Shown piece by piece: positions 53,633 to 62,278 of a DNA stretch of 64,000 nt. Below the pieces are notes generated by a model. The model searched no databases, had not been told where the DNA came from, and saw only the letters and a program-made list of their open reading frames with translations. This stretch comes from Vibrio navarrensis (GTDB taxonomy: Bacteria; Pseudomonadota; Gammaproteobacteria; Enterobacterales; Vibrionaceae), in contig NZ_CP065218.1 of the NCBI RefSeq assembly GCF_015767675.1, forward strand, positions 558,001 through 622,000. The letters are read 5' to 3'. Position 1 is the first letter of the stretch. Each line of letters opens with the position of its first letter. A program made the translations under genes and the position numbers.

Positions 53633-54538
53633 ATGATCAATCAATTTGCCGATCTGCCCGTGTTCGTCACTGTGGTCGACTGTGGCAGCTTTTCGCAAGC
53701 AGCGAAACAGCTCAATCTGACCAAATCGGCGGTGAGTAAACGCATCAGCCATCTTGAAGATGGCTTGGGTATTCGCTTACTCAACCGCACCACCCGCAAG
53801 CTGAGCCTGACCGAAGCGGGACAACGCTACTACGACTATGCATCGCAAGCACTGAGCCTTGCCAAACGTGGCGTCGACGCCGTTTCTGAGCTGCATGGTT
53901 CTCCGCAAGGTCGTTTGAAAATCACCGCGCCGATGACGTTTGGTGTCTTACATGTCGCGCCGCTGATCAGCGAATTTCTTAGCCGCTATCCTGAAGTGGA
54001 AATCGATCTACAACTGGAAGACAAAATGGTTGATCTGGTGGAGGGCGGTTTTGATCTCGGCATCCGTATCGGTCACTTGCCGGATTCCAACCTGATCGCC
54101 AAACGCCTTGCGCCATGTCGCACCGTTTTATGCGCATCACCGAGTTACGTCGCGAAGATGGGTGCGCCGCAAAAACCCGCCGATCTCGTGGATCACAACT
54201 GTCTGCGCTACAGTTATTTTCGCGGCGGCAATGAGTGGCTATTTCTCCACCAAGAGCAGGAATTTAAGGTGCTACCAAGAGGCAATTTCATCGTCAATAA
54301 CAGCGAGGCCATTCGCCGCGCCCTCATCGCAGGCATTGGCGTGGCGCAGATGCCCACCTTTATTATTGGCAAGGAACTGCGCTCCGGGGCGTTGGTCAAT
54401 CTTATGCCAGAGTATCGTTTACCAGAACATTTTCTCTACGCTGTCTACCCACAGCGTAAACATATGCCCTTGAAAGTAAGAATGTTTATTGACTTTCTCA
54501 GCGAGAAACTTGGCAGCGATACGTCGTATTGGGATTAG
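53633..54538 (+). CDS. LysR-family regulator
   Basis: A cytoplasmic regulator of 301 residues. The N-terminal helix-turn-helix reads SFSQAAKQLNLTKSAVSKRI, followed by a LysR substrate-binding domain (GRLKITAPMTFGVLHVAPLI). The start is the ATG at 53633; a GTG at 53606 would add nine residues. It is divergent from yjjG and resembles members of the AaeR/DmlR-like subgroup, whose ligands are mostly unknown. The next gene may be its target, 69 bases downstream. Confidence 0.85.
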   Translation: MINQFADLPVFVTVVDCGSFSQAAKQLNLTKSAVSKRISHLEDGLGIRLLNRTTRKLSLTEAGQRYYDYASQALSLAKRGVDAVSELHGSPQGRLKITAPMTFGVLHVAPLISEFLSRYPEVEIDLQLEDKMVDLVEGGFDLGIRIGHLPDSNLIAKRLAPCRTVLCASPSYVAKMGAPQKPADLVDHNCLRYSYFRGGNEWLFLHQEQEFKVLPRGNFIVNNSEAIRRALIAGIGVAQMPTFIIGKELRSGALVNLMPEYRLPEHFLYAVYPQRKHMPLKVRMFIDFLSEKLGSDTSYWD

Positions 54539-54607
54539 GCTACTGACATCTTCTGACAAAGCCACGCATTATGCTTTCCATGAACTCAGACAACAGGAGA
54601 GAATCTC

Positions 54608-54919
54608 ATGGAACAAGTTATTGAAATGGTCAGCTTCAAACTGATTGAAGGTACGTCAGCACAAACTTACATCGCAGCCAGCGAGCAGAGCCAAGCTTTT
54701 GTCGCCAGCCAACCCGGCTTTTTGTACCGCTCGCTGAGCCACGACGCTGCAAGCGACAGTTGGACGGATGTGGTTTACTGGCAAGATATGGAGGCAGCAA
54801 AAAAAGCGGGTGAACAGTTTAAGAGCCACGCGGACTGCCAACCGCTGATGGCGTTAATTGAACCAAACTCGGTCGACATGCGTCACCAATTGATCAAAAT
54901 GAGCAGTTGCAACCTCTAA
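54608..54919 (+). CDS. Small dimeric alpha/beta-barrel (monooxygenase-like) protein
   Basis: A 103-residue cytoplasmic protein with a ferredoxin-like alpha/beta pattern: EMVSFKLIEG strand, helix TYIAASEQSQAFVASQPG, then FLYRSL and WTDVVYWQDMEAAKKAGEQF. It resembles the antibiotic-biosynthesis monooxygenase superfamily; that superfamily covers many functions. GGAGAG precedes the start. It is 25 bases upstream of the WYL regulator, so the two probably share a transcript. Confidence 0.68.
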   Translation: MEQVIEMVSFKLIEGTSAQTYIAASEQSQAFVASQPGFLYRSLSHDAASDSWTDVVYWQDMEAAKKAGEQFKSHADCQPLMALIEPNSVDMRHQLIKMSSCNL

Positions 54920-54944
54920 ACGCAAAGACCAAAAAAGGAACCCC

Positions 54945-55634
54945 ATGAGCAAATCGGAACGTCTGTTTGAACTGTTGACCTTGTTGCGCTCGAAGCGTTA
55001 TGCGGTGACCGCCAAGCAACTTGCGGAAACCATGGCCGTCAGTGAACGTACCATCTACCGCGACATTCAGTCGCTGCTCAGCTCTGGGGTTCCTATTTGC
55101 GGCGAGGCGGGGGTGGGCTATTTGCTGCAAAACGGCTCACACCTGCCGCCATTGATGTTTAGCGAAAAAGAGATGGTGGCGCTTGAACTTGGCATGTGCA
55201 TGGTCAGGGCGTGGTCCGATGCCGAACTGGCTCAAGCCTCACACTCAGCGTCTGCCAAAATTCTTTCTGTGCTGCCCGACAAACTGAAACGGCAGGTGGA
55301 AGAGTTCCCTATCTTGGTGCCCGATTATCACATCCAGTCCGACACCGCCAAACGTGCTCTATTGCTTCGTCACGCTACCGACAGCCAGTTTATTGTCGAT
55401 GTCGGCTATCAAGATGAAAAAGGGTCGATAACCAAACGCCGTCTGCATCCGCTCGGACAAATCTTTTGGGGAAAGCATTGGACTCTGGTGGCATGGTGCG
55501 AACTGCGCAACGATTATCGCCACTTTCGCCTCGATCGAATCGAATCGCTATCCGTCAGCGAAGAAACTTTTACCACCAGCGAGAGCAAATCTTTGTCTTA
55601 CTATCTGGCGCACTGCGTTCCCCCCACTAGTTGA
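54945..55634 (+). CDS. YafY-type WYL-domain regulator
   Basis: A 229-residue regulator: an N-terminal HTH_11 winged helix (TAKQLAETMAVSERTIYRDIQSL) followed by a WYL domain (LHPLGQIFWGKHWTLVAWCELRNDYRHFRLDRIESL). AAGGAAC precedes the start. It likely regulates its own unit with the small monooxygenase-like gene. Its end overlaps the convergent acetyltransferase gene by eight bases. Confidence 0.83.
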   Translation: MSKSERLFELLTLLRSKRYAVTAKQLAETMAVSERTIYRDIQSLLSSGVPICGEAGVGYLLQNGSHLPPLMFSEKEMVALELGMCMVRAWSDAELAQASHSASAKILSVLPDKLKRQVEEFPILVPDYHIQSDTAKRALLLRHATDSQFIVDVGYQDEKGSITKRRLHPLGQIFWGKHWTLVAWCELRNDYRHFRLDRIESLSVSEETFTTSESKSLSYYLAHCVPPTS

Positions 55635-56172
55635 GCACGCGGATCAATTTGGCTGGCGTACCGCCATACAAACAATCAGGCGGTACATCGTGATTCACCA
55701 CCGAATTAGCAGCAATGACCGAACGGGCTCCAATGGTAACACCTTGATTGATGACACAGTTTCCGCCGATCCACACATCATCCTCGACCACAATTGGCTT
55801 GCAGAATGTTTCCCAGCGGCGGCGACTGCGGTAATCGAGCGAGTGAGATGCGGTATAGAACTGACAACTCGGCCCGATCAATACGTGATCGCCAATGGTG
55901 ATCTTCGCCCCGTCAAGCATCACCACATTCATATTGATAAAAGTTTGTTCACCAATATGAATGGTTTGGCCAAATTCACACATGAACGGCGATTGAATAA
56001 AGCTCTCCCCTACATGGCCAAATAACTGCTGCTGTAAAATGGCGCGCTGATCGCCTTGTGTCGTCACATTCAAACGCAGTAAAAGCTCCATAGCCCGGCT
56101 GCGAATGGCATCAATCTCAGGGTCTGCCCCATCAAAGATCAAGCCGTTCATCATTTTTTCAAATTCTGTCAT
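55627..56172 (-). CDS. Sugar O-acetyltransferase, Maa/LacA type
   Basis: A cytoplasmic trimeric acetyltransferase of 181 residues from the ATG at 56172, preceded by AGGAAG; the longer frame to 56193 is not needed. The N-terminal Maa domain (MTEFEKMMNGLIFDGADPEI) is followed by left-handed beta-helix hexapeptide repeats such as INMNVVMLDGAKITIGDHVL and the loop ASHSLDYRSR with the catalytic His. The terminus is VPPDCLYGGTPAKLIR. Maltose or galactoside may be the acceptor; true substrates of this family are often unclear. Confidence 0.86.
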   Translation of the reverse strand: MTEFEKMMNGLIFDGADPEIDAIRSRAMELLLRLNVTTQGDQRAILQQQLFGHVGESFIQSPFMCEFGQTIHIGEQTFINMNVVMLDGAKITIGDHVLIGPSCQFYTASHSLDYRSRRRWETFCKPIVVEDDVWIGGNCVINQGVTIGARSVIAANSVVNHDVPPDCLYGGTPAKLIRVLN

Positions 56173-56222
56173 CAGATTCTTCCTATTCACCAACGGCTTT
56201 ATCCTACTTGGCCCTATAAAGG

Positions 56223-56252
56223 AAAAAAGAGAAAAGCAGGCGCTTTTCTCTT
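56223..56252 (-). terminator. Terminator of osmC-like gene
   Basis: GAGAAAAGC/GCTTTTCTC (56229-56237, 56242-56250) with a 4-base loop, followed on the minus strand by TTTTTTCC. Confidence 0.85.
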
Positions 56253-56283
56253 CCTCTTTGTGATTTTGTGGCGAGCTTGGCGT

Positions 56284-56682
56284 TCAGACGATTTCCCAAC
56301 TGTGAGTCATCTCAACACCAGCACCCAACATCAGGCAAACGGAGCAGTATTTTTGCAGCGAATCGGCGGTGACCTTTTCCACTAACGCAGGATCTAACGC
56401 TTCCCCAGAAACGCTAAAATGAATGTTGATCGCAGTAAAAATGCGCGGCGCGGTGTCACGGCGCTCAGTCGTCAGCTTCGCACTGCACGCGGTCACTTTC
56501 TGTCCTGCCGATTTCAGGCCATCGACCACATCCACCGAGCTGCAACCGCCAGCAGCCATCAACACCATCTCCATTGGGCTTGGTGCTGTGGCACCACCAT
56601 TGCCATCCATCACTACCGAGTGCCCCGATTGCGATTGACCCAGAAATTTAAAATCTTCAACCCACTTCACTTCAGCTTGCAT
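56284..56682 (-). CDS. OsmC-family peroxiredoxin-like protein
   Basis: A 132-residue OsmC/YhfA-type protein, which in characterised members reduces organic hydroperoxides through a pair of cysteines. The two cysteines are in GGCSSVDVV and YCSVCLMLG, where the second includes CSVC. The overall length and PSPMEMVLMAAGGCSSVD are diagnostic for the YhfA subgroup. AGGAAG precedes the ATG. It is monocistronic and adjoins msrAB on the opposite strand, so an oxidative-stress grouping is plausible. Confidence 0.85.
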   Translation of the reverse strand: MQAEVKWVEDFKFLGQSQSGHSVVMDGNGGATAPSPMEMVLMAAGGCSSVDVVDGLKSAGQKVTACSAKLTTERRDTAPRIFTAINIHFSVSGEALDPALVEKVTADSLQKYCSVCLMLGAGVEMTHSWEIV

Positions 56683-56827
56683 GGCTTCCTCTTTTTTATC
56701 GTGACGTTACAAGGGCCTAATTTAGCTAGCTGGTGAGTGAAGGCAATGGAAATTTTCTTTTCGCTGTAATTTTTTTGCTGCCTCTTCGTTCTTATTACGT
56801 ACAACAAGCGAAAACCTTGAGGTAAGT

Positions 56828-57967
56828 ATGAAAAAGTTGACTAAGTTCATTTGGCTGGTGCCGATGATGTTTTCACTTCTCGTCATCGGCTACAGCAATA
56901 TCGGCGTGGCCGATACGATGAAAAATGACGCCCACGGCAAACTGCAAACCGCCACACTGGCGGGCGGCTGTTTTTGGTGTACGGAATCAGATATGGAGAA
57001 ACTCGACGGCGTCTACGATGTCATTTCGGGTTATTCGGGCGGCGATGTGGTCAATCCAACGTACCGCCAAGTCTCTTCGGGCAAAAGCGGCCATTTAGAA
57101 GTCATTCAGTTTCAGTACGATCCAAAAGTGGTGAGCTACGAAGCGGTACTGGATTACTTTCTTCGCCACATTGACCCCACTGACGATAAAGGCTCCTTTG
57201 TTGATCGCGGCCCACAATACCGTCCGGCCATTTTTTATCACAATGCCGAACAAAAGCGTATTGCGCAGCACTTCTTAAAAGAGGTCGATGAAGCCAACAT
57301 CTATCCCGCGCCACTGAAAACCGAGTTGATTGAGTACAAAATCTTCTATCCGGCAGAAGAGTATCATCAGGACTACTACAAAAAGAGCAGCCTGAAGTAC
57401 AAGTATTACCGCTATGCTTCTGGCCGCGACAAGTACTTGGACGAGGTGTTTGGTGATGAGCGCAATGAGCAGCCGAAAACGCTTCGCCAGCTGATTGATG
57501 AACAGCAGCAGATCAAAAGCGCCAAGCCCTACAGCAAACCGTCGGATGCAGAAATCAAAGCCAAATTGAGCGAGCTGCAATACTACGTAACGCAAGAAGA
57601 CGGCACAGAGCGCGCGTTCCAAAATGAGTATTGGGATAATAAACAACCGGGTATCTATGTGGATGTGGTCACCGGAGAGCCACTGTTTTCTTCAACCGAC
57701 AAATACAAATCAGGCACCGGCTGGCCGAGTTTTACCCAGCCGATCAATCCCGCTTATATTGTCACTAAAACCGACTACAAGCTGGTGTACCCACGCACCG
57801 AAGTCAGAAGCCGCTACGGTGATTCCCATCTCGGGCATGTGTTTGAAGATGGCCCAGCGCCAACGGGCTTAAGATACTGCATGAATTCGGCGGCGATGCG
57901 TTTTATTCCGGCAGCCGAACTCGAAGCAAACGGCTACGGAGAATACGCTGCACTGTTTGAAAAATAA
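56828..57967 (+). CDS. msrAB: Bifunctional methionine sulfoxide reductase MsrA/MsrB, exported
   Basis: A two-domain repair enzyme of 379 residues that reduces both S- and R-methionine sulfoxide. An N-terminal hydrophobic segment ([19 protein letters not shown]) anchors or exports it. The MsrA domain has [10 protein letters not shown] with catalytic Cys51. The MsrB domain starts near residue 240 and has GTGWPSF and the catalytic Cys in [12 protein letters not shown]. The CxxC zinc sites common in some MsrB proteins are not visible. GAGGTA precedes the start. There is no thioredoxin domain, so electrons must come from a partner. Confidence 0.9.
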   Translation: MKKLTKFIWLVPMMFSLLVIGYSNIGVADTMKNDAHGKLQTATLAGGCFWCTESDMEKLDGVYDVISGYSGGDVVNPTYRQVSSGKSGHLEVIQFQYDPKVVSYEAVLDYFLRHIDPTDDKGSFVDRGPQYRPAIFYHNAEQKRIAQHFLKEVDEANIYPAPLKTELIEYKIFYPAEEYHQDYYKKSSLKYKYYRYASGRDKYLDEVFGDERNEQPKTLRQLIDEQQQIKSAKPYSKPSDAEIKAKLSELQYYVTQEDGTERAFQNEYWDNKQPGIYVDVVTGEPLFSSTDKYKSGTGWPSFTQPINPAYIVTKTDYKLVYPRTEVRSRYGDSHLGHVFEDGPAPTGLRYCMNSAAMRFIPAAELEANGYGEYAALFEK

Positions 57968-57992
57968 GCCCTTTTGCTGAAATGGCAGAATA

Positions 57993-58033
57993 GCGGTCAG
58001 GCGCGTCTTTTATCGTTGCCTGACCGCCGATTT
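57993..58033 (+). terminator. Terminator of msrAB
   Basis: GCGGTCAGGC (57993-58002) and GCCTGACCGC (58018-58027) pair perfectly over 10 bases; CGATTTTCCC follows. The rest of the gap to 58267 holds no other recognised element. Confidence 0.65.
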
Positions 58034-58267
58034 TCCCATTCGCTATGACAATGCTCGTACGGTAACTTATTGAACTCTTCTATCTCCGTTGCACATTTTG
58101 TCAAGGCAATGCATTACCTGTGCACAAAGTCATAAAATACATTGATTGACTCAGCAATATTTTTAATAATCGCTGTTCAAAAAATGGCAAAAACTCCAGC
58201 ATCTCAATCGTTCATCCGCTAATCTTAGCAGTATGATTGTTTAGCTATCGTTAAAAGCATAATTAGA

Positions 58268-59284
58268 ATGACAAGCGACGACTTTAAGAAATCCACCGCC
58301 AATCTCAAAAAAGCGGTCCCCTTGATGATTAAAAATCATGTAGCAGCGACGCCTGCTAATTACGCGCTTTGGTATACCTACGTCGACAATGCTATTCCCC
58401 AGTTAAACCAAGAGCTAGACACGGTGTTGGAAAACTTCGGCATCTGCCCACCTGCCACCAGCGAACAGCTCTACCACAGTTATGTGGCGAGTAAAACGGA
58501 AACCAGCCTGCGAGAGCTCAAAGACAGCATCGAGATCTTGCTCGGTGAGATCGCCAGCTCCATGTCGGATACTCTCTCCGATACGTCCTCTTTTACCGCC
58601 TTGGTGGACAAAAATTTCAGCAAGCTGGAAAAAGTCGAAGATGAGGGGCTGAGTATTGAAGAGGTGATGGGGGTGATTCGAGAACTGGTGTCTGAATCAC
58701 GAGAAATTCGCCACTCGACCCGATTTCTTAGCAGTCAGCTCAATAACGCCAGCACTGAGATCTCACGCCTCAAAGAGCAGCTTGCCGAAGTGCAAAAAGA
58801 CGCGCTATTTGATGGCCTGTCGAGCCTCTACAACCGCCGCGCATTCAATAACGATCTGCGTGCTTTGGTGAACGCTGAACAGAACATTAGTTTGATCTTG
58901 CTGGATATCGACCATTTCAAATCATTCAATGACAACTACGGCCATTTGTTTGGCGATACCGTGATCCGCGCCATCGCCAAACGTCTGCAAATGAGCTGCC
59001 GCGAAGGGATTACCGCGTACCGATTTGGCGGTGAAGAGTTTGCGCTGATCGTTCCTAACAAGTCGCTGCGCATCGCTAGACAATTCGCCGAATCACTGCG
59101 GCGCAATGTCGAAAAACTGAAAGTCAAAGATAAACGTTCCGGAAAGCAGGTGGAAAACATCACCGCGTCATTCGGTGTGGCTGAATGGAAAACGGGTGAA
59201 ACGCCAGACGATTTTATCGATCGCACCGATAAACTGCTCTACGAAGCAAAACAGCTTGGCCGAAACCGTGTGATGCCACTTTAA
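58268..59284 (+). CDS. Diguanylate cyclase, cytoplasmic
   Basis: A soluble enzyme making c-di-GMP, 338 residues. The N-terminal 170 residues are mostly helical without membrane segments. The GGDEF domain has LLDIDHFKSFNDNYGH, the signature RFGGEEF near residue 257 and a terminal FIDRTDKLLYEAKQLGRNRV. The inhibitory RxxD site five residues before the signature is absent: the corresponding residues read REGI. Product inhibition is therefore unlikely. No ribosome-binding site is clear at this ATG. It is followed by a strong terminator. Confidence 0.87.
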   Translation: MTSDDFKKSTANLKKAVPLMIKNHVAATPANYALWYTYVDNAIPQLNQELDTVLENFGICPPATSEQLYHSYVASKTETSLRELKDSIEILLGEIASSMSDTLSDTSSFTALVDKNFSKLEKVEDEGLSIEEVMGVIRELVSESREIRHSTRFLSSQLNNASTEISRLKEQLAEVQKDALFDGLSSLYNRRAFNNDLRALVNAEQNISLILLDIDHFKSFNDNYGHLFGDTVIRAIAKRLQMSCREGITAYRFGGEEFALIVPNKSLRIARQFAESLRRNVEKLKVKDKRSGKQVENITASFGVAEWKTGETPDDFIDRTDKLLYEAKQLGRNRVMPL

Positions 59285-59375
59285 TCACATCACGGCTTTA
59301 ATCGCGTTGCTACTTTAATTACGTCAGTGAAATAACGCTGCTCAGCACTCTAACCAGCGATTTTCTACTCAGACA

Positions 59376-59412
59376 AAAAACCCCGGAAAAGCACACTTTT
59401 CCGGGGTTTTCT
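59376..59412. terminator. Strong bidirectional terminator
   Basis: AAACCCCGGAAAA (59378-59390) and TTTTCCGGGGTTT (59397-59409) form a 13-base perfect stem with A and T tails, between the convergent cyclase gene and the unknown gene. Confidence 0.92.
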
Positions 59413-59422
59413 CATTTTATAC

Positions 59423-59998
59423 TTAGATGCTGTAGCAGTAGCTCAGAATGTAGTCTTCACCATTTTTCGCGGTGTACTCTTTATCTTCACTGCTTGCCAT
59501 TGGCTTACCATTCACATCCCCTTTCACAAGGCTAATCCAGTGACGCATCGCGGTGGGGGCATCGCCAGTTAACGACGGGCTGAATGTGGTGCGCGTTTCC
59601 AGTTGGATGTCATCGATTTCAATCAATTCAACACAGCCTGTCCCTTTGTGACAACCCAGCATCACTTCCACATGGCTACCTGTTTCATCACGCAGCAGGA
59701 TAGAGCAAGGATCTTCTTTTCCACCAGTAAAGGCGACAAAGTGCTTGGGAGAGCGCAAGCCACTGTGCGTACCGTCCGCAAAATAAGCCATCAGGTGGCG
59801 ATAGTCGATCACGTAGCTGGTGACGTCTTGATGTGAACCATTTTCCAGCGGGAAAAGGCGATCAAGCAGTTGTTTCGCTTTCAGTTGCTTCTCATTTTGT
59901 TCGCTTGAGCTCACCGCTTCGACGGCAAAGACGGCTTCTGCGATAAATGGGCGGTGTTGTTGTTGGATATCATTTTTATCGAATCTAAGCATATTCAT
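59423..59998 (-). CDS. Unknown cytoplasmic protein divergent from DUF3612-type regulator
   Basis: A 191-residue protein with no signal peptide or membrane helix; AGGGA stands ten bases before the ATG at 59998. The chain has mixed alpha/beta character and segments such as FVAFTGGKEDPCSILLRDETGSH and VMLGCHKGTGCVELIEID, containing several cysteines. I do not recognise the family. It is separated by a short repeat-rich intergenic region from the regulator at 60182, and is a likely target of it. Confidence 0.62.
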   Translation of the reverse strand: MNMLRFDKNDIQQQHRPFIAEAVFAVEAVSSSEQNEKQLKAKQLLDRLFPLENGSHQDVTSYVIDYRHLMAYFADGTHSGLRSPKHFVAFTGGKEDPCSILLRDETGSHVEVMLGCHKGTGCVELIEIDDIQLETRTTFSPSLTGDAPTAMRHWISLVKGDVNGKPMASSEDKEYTAKNGEDYILSYCYSI

Positions 59999-60142
59999 CG
60001 TCTTTCCCTCTTAGAAAATCTCATTCCTTTTTTGCTTCTGGAGCAAAAACTTTAAACTTGCGTTTGGTTTCTAACAATTCTGTGAAGTGGAAGGTTTTTT
60101 TCCTTGCCTGCTCACTATGTAGACTAGCGAATTTTTTACTAC

Positions 60143-60180
60143 AATTTCACAACAAAAATTTTACAATGTGAATTTTACAA
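60143..60180. promoter_or_regulatory. Repeat-rich control region of the DUF3612-type regulator
   Basis: AATTTCACA (60143-60151) and TGTGAATTT (60167-60175) form a 9-base perfect inverted repeat with a 15-base spacer. ATTTTACAA also occurs twice, at 60158-60166 and 60172-60180, 14 bases apart. The repeats reach the start codon and overlap where a ribosome-binding site would be, suggesting self-repression. Confidence 0.5.
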
Positions 60181-60181
60181 A

Positions 60182-61702
60182 ATGTCTGTGTCAAAAAGCT
60201 TGATTCGCCAATCGCATTTTCTCGGAACCAAGATTAGGAACCTAAGAAAAAACAACCATTTAACTATGGAAGATCTCTCTGCACGCTGTATTCGCATCAA
60301 TCCTGAATACGCGCCATCGGTCTCCTACCTCTCGATGATCGAGCGCGGTAAACGGGTTCCGAGCATCGATATGCTGGAAGTCATTGCCGAAGTGTTTCAA
60401 AAAGATCCCGCTTGGTTTTTGGATGACGAGCCCGAATTAGAAGCGATCACGCCCAACAAAGGTAATCGTGGCGGGTTAAGTGGCATGGCGCTTGAGCCCA
60501 GCTTTTTGTTCTCCAATGACATTTTACAAATCGCAATTCCGGAAATGCTCTCGCAAACGGGCATCACTGGGCGACAGTTTGCTCATCTGCTGATCCGCGC
60601 TCATCAGGAAGCGAACCAAAACCACTTCCCGGATCTGGAACGTGCCGCGGAAGAGATCGGAAAAAAACGCCTCAATATGTCGGTGGAAGATCTCATCGAT
60701 ATCGCCAAAAGCTTGGGAATGGACATCCGCTGGATAAGCCGCACGCCGAAAGATGTGGTTGACGAGCTGGGCGTTAACGCCAAACAGTTGGTGACTTCCT
60801 TTATGGAACCGCCGAGCACCATTTATCTCAACAGCATGATGAAAGAGTATCCAACTCGGCTAAAGTACGATTTAGCGGTGTACATAGGTCATCGCATTTT
60901 GCACAGTGCCGACAGCGTGAAAAGCGTTCTCTCAATTGGTCATCAAAACCACTGGGACCAAGCCGACGATCTCTCTCCGACATCCGACCTCAACTCCCAA
61001 GATATTCTGCTGGCGTGGCGTGATTTTGAATCCAGCTTTTTTGCAGGAGCGCTGCTCTGCCCGAAAGTACCGTTTCGCCAATTACTCGATCGGAGCGGCT
61101 ATGAAATCGACGTGCACAAGAAGGCCGGGGTTTCTCCCTCTGTTGCCATGCGCCGCATGACGGTAGTCTCGCCTTATCCTCATTGGCATTATTTCGATGC
61201 GTATGGCCCCGGTAAACTCAAAGCGGTGTATCGCGGTAACGGCATCCCGCTGCCTTGGGGAAACATGCGCACGGTAAACGATCCGTGTCAGCATTGGGCG
61301 GTGTTTCGTAAGCTGTCTGAATCACAACCGGGGAGCTCTGCTCAGCTTTCCATTCTCAATGTTGGCAATGAGCCTAGGTTGTACTGCTGCGAATCGGTGA
61401 ATGTGGTTGATCCTGCTGGCAATAATCGCGTGCTTTGTGCAGGCATTGATCTCAACCCGGCGATCAACGCACAGGGTGGCGATGCGATTGAAATCGCAGA
61501 AGAGTTAAAGCGTTTGTGCGTTAACCATGGTGGCAGTAGCGAAGTGCCCTACCATATAAAGAAAGATCTGACGACGATTGCCAAAATACTCAATATCAAG
61601 TGGATAGAACGAGGTATCAACGCACCCGCTCGCTTGATCTGCTCCCGCGGAGCGGTGTGCCCGCGCCAACCAAGCTGCTACGCAAAATGTGGTGAGGAAT
61701 AA
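60182..61702 (+). CDS. XRE-family regulator with DUF3612-like C-terminal part
   Basis: A 506-residue regulator. The N-terminal helix-turn-helix of the Cro/CI type covers about 13-65 (KIRNLRKNNHLTMEDLSARC; SYLSMIERGKRVPSIDMLE). The long C-terminal part contains a region resembling DUF3612 and short-chain-fatty-acyl regulators such as ScfR, RamB and PrpR, which control acetate and propionate metabolism. Its end is cysteine-rich (RLICSRGAVCPRQPSCYAKC), a possible metal-binding cluster. There is no visible ribosome-binding site. It is divergent from the unknown gene. Confidence 0.75.
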   Translation: MSVSKSLIRQSHFLGTKIRNLRKNNHLTMEDLSARCIRINPEYAPSVSYLSMIERGKRVPSIDMLEVIAEVFQKDPAWFLDDEPELEAITPNKGNRGGLSGMALEPSFLFSNDILQIAIPEMLSQTGITGRQFAHLLIRAHQEANQNHFPDLERAAEEIGKKRLNMSVEDLIDIAKSLGMDIRWISRTPKDVVDELGVNAKQLVTSFMEPPSTIYLNSMMKEYPTRLKYDLAVYIGHRILHSADSVKSVLSIGHQNHWDQADDLSPTSDLNSQDILLAWRDFESSFFAGALLCPKVPFRQLLDRSGYEIDVHKKAGVSPSVAMRRMTVVSPYPHWHYFDAYGPGKLKAVYRGNGIPLPWGNMRTVNDPCQHWAVFRKLSESQPGSSAQLSILNVGNEPRLYCCESVNVVDPAGNNRVLCAGIDLNPAINAQGGDAIEIAEELKRLCVNHGGSSEVPYHIKKDLTTIAKILNIKWIERGINAPARLICSRGAVCPRQPSCYAKCGEE

Positions 61703-61735
61703 TTTTAAGCAAATCGGCAAATTGCAGATAAAAAA

Positions 61736-61770
61736 GAGGCCAAACACAAGCAAGGTGTTTGGCCGTTTAT
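61736..61770 (+). terminator. Terminator of the DUF3612-type regulator gene
   Basis: GGCCAAACAC (61738-61747) and GTGTTTGGCC (61755-61764) pair perfectly, followed by GTTTAT. Confidence 0.75.
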
Positions 61771-62154
61771 ACGTGTGAACAATCTGTGTCCACTAACAAC
61801 GTCAGTTGGCTAGGTGACCCTCGGCTTAATAAGGGTCATACTAGGTAAAGCACGATGCGTGCCAAAAAAATAATTGTCTAAAAGGTCTATTTTTGTGCTG
61901 AATATCGTTGTTTTACAGATATTATTTGCATATCGCATTCTCAATTTGCAAAGACAGCGCATTATGCCATCGAGTGCATTGTTAATAGTTAAAATTATTA
62001 GTTAATCGTATTATTATGCTCGTCTTATTTCATTCTGGAAATGTGTGACATTAACGACGTTCTCCCTTGTCCAGACACAACAGCCTTTTAACGTCACCTT
62101 TACTGACTAGGCAGGTCAAAATTCACCAATCGGCTTATTAATCAATAACAGAGA
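61771..62154. other. AT-rich stretch without genes
   Basis: About 380 bases with no convincing ORF on either strand. A dyad TGACCCT (61816-61822) and AGGGTCA (61833-61839) is visible, as is a GCACG/CGTGC pair near 61851-61862. No promoter of a specific class or RNA family could be recognised. The MCP remnant begins at its right end. Confidence 0.35.
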
Positions 62155-62253
62155 ATGCCTTGCTGCCAGGCGAATGGCTTGAATGAGATAGTGAAAGGGT
62201 ATCAATCTGAAATGCAGGAGATGCAAACTCAGCTCAGCGCGTTCAAGCTTTAG
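62155..62253 (+). pseudogene. Remnant of the C-terminal end of a chemoreceptor gene
   Basis: A 32-codon frame, ATG at 62155 to TAG at 62251-62253, encodes NGLNEIVKGYQSEMQEMQ and a tail TQLSAFKL. A run of heptads closing with LSAFKL is the usual end of methyl-accepting chemotaxis proteins in vibrios. There is no upstream part of the gene in any frame nearby. It is therefore probably a decayed relic left by a deletion. A real small peptide is the alternative, but no ribosome-binding site precedes it. Confidence 0.5.
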
Positions 62254-62278
62254 TGGCGTAACAAGCCAAAGCTCGCTT

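Noticed and set aside
61771..62154. A c-di-GMP riboswitch upstream of the cyclase or alkB-like genes
   Set aside because: No GEMM-I core with its conserved loop and CGAAA-type receptor was found on either strand; only simple dyads are present.
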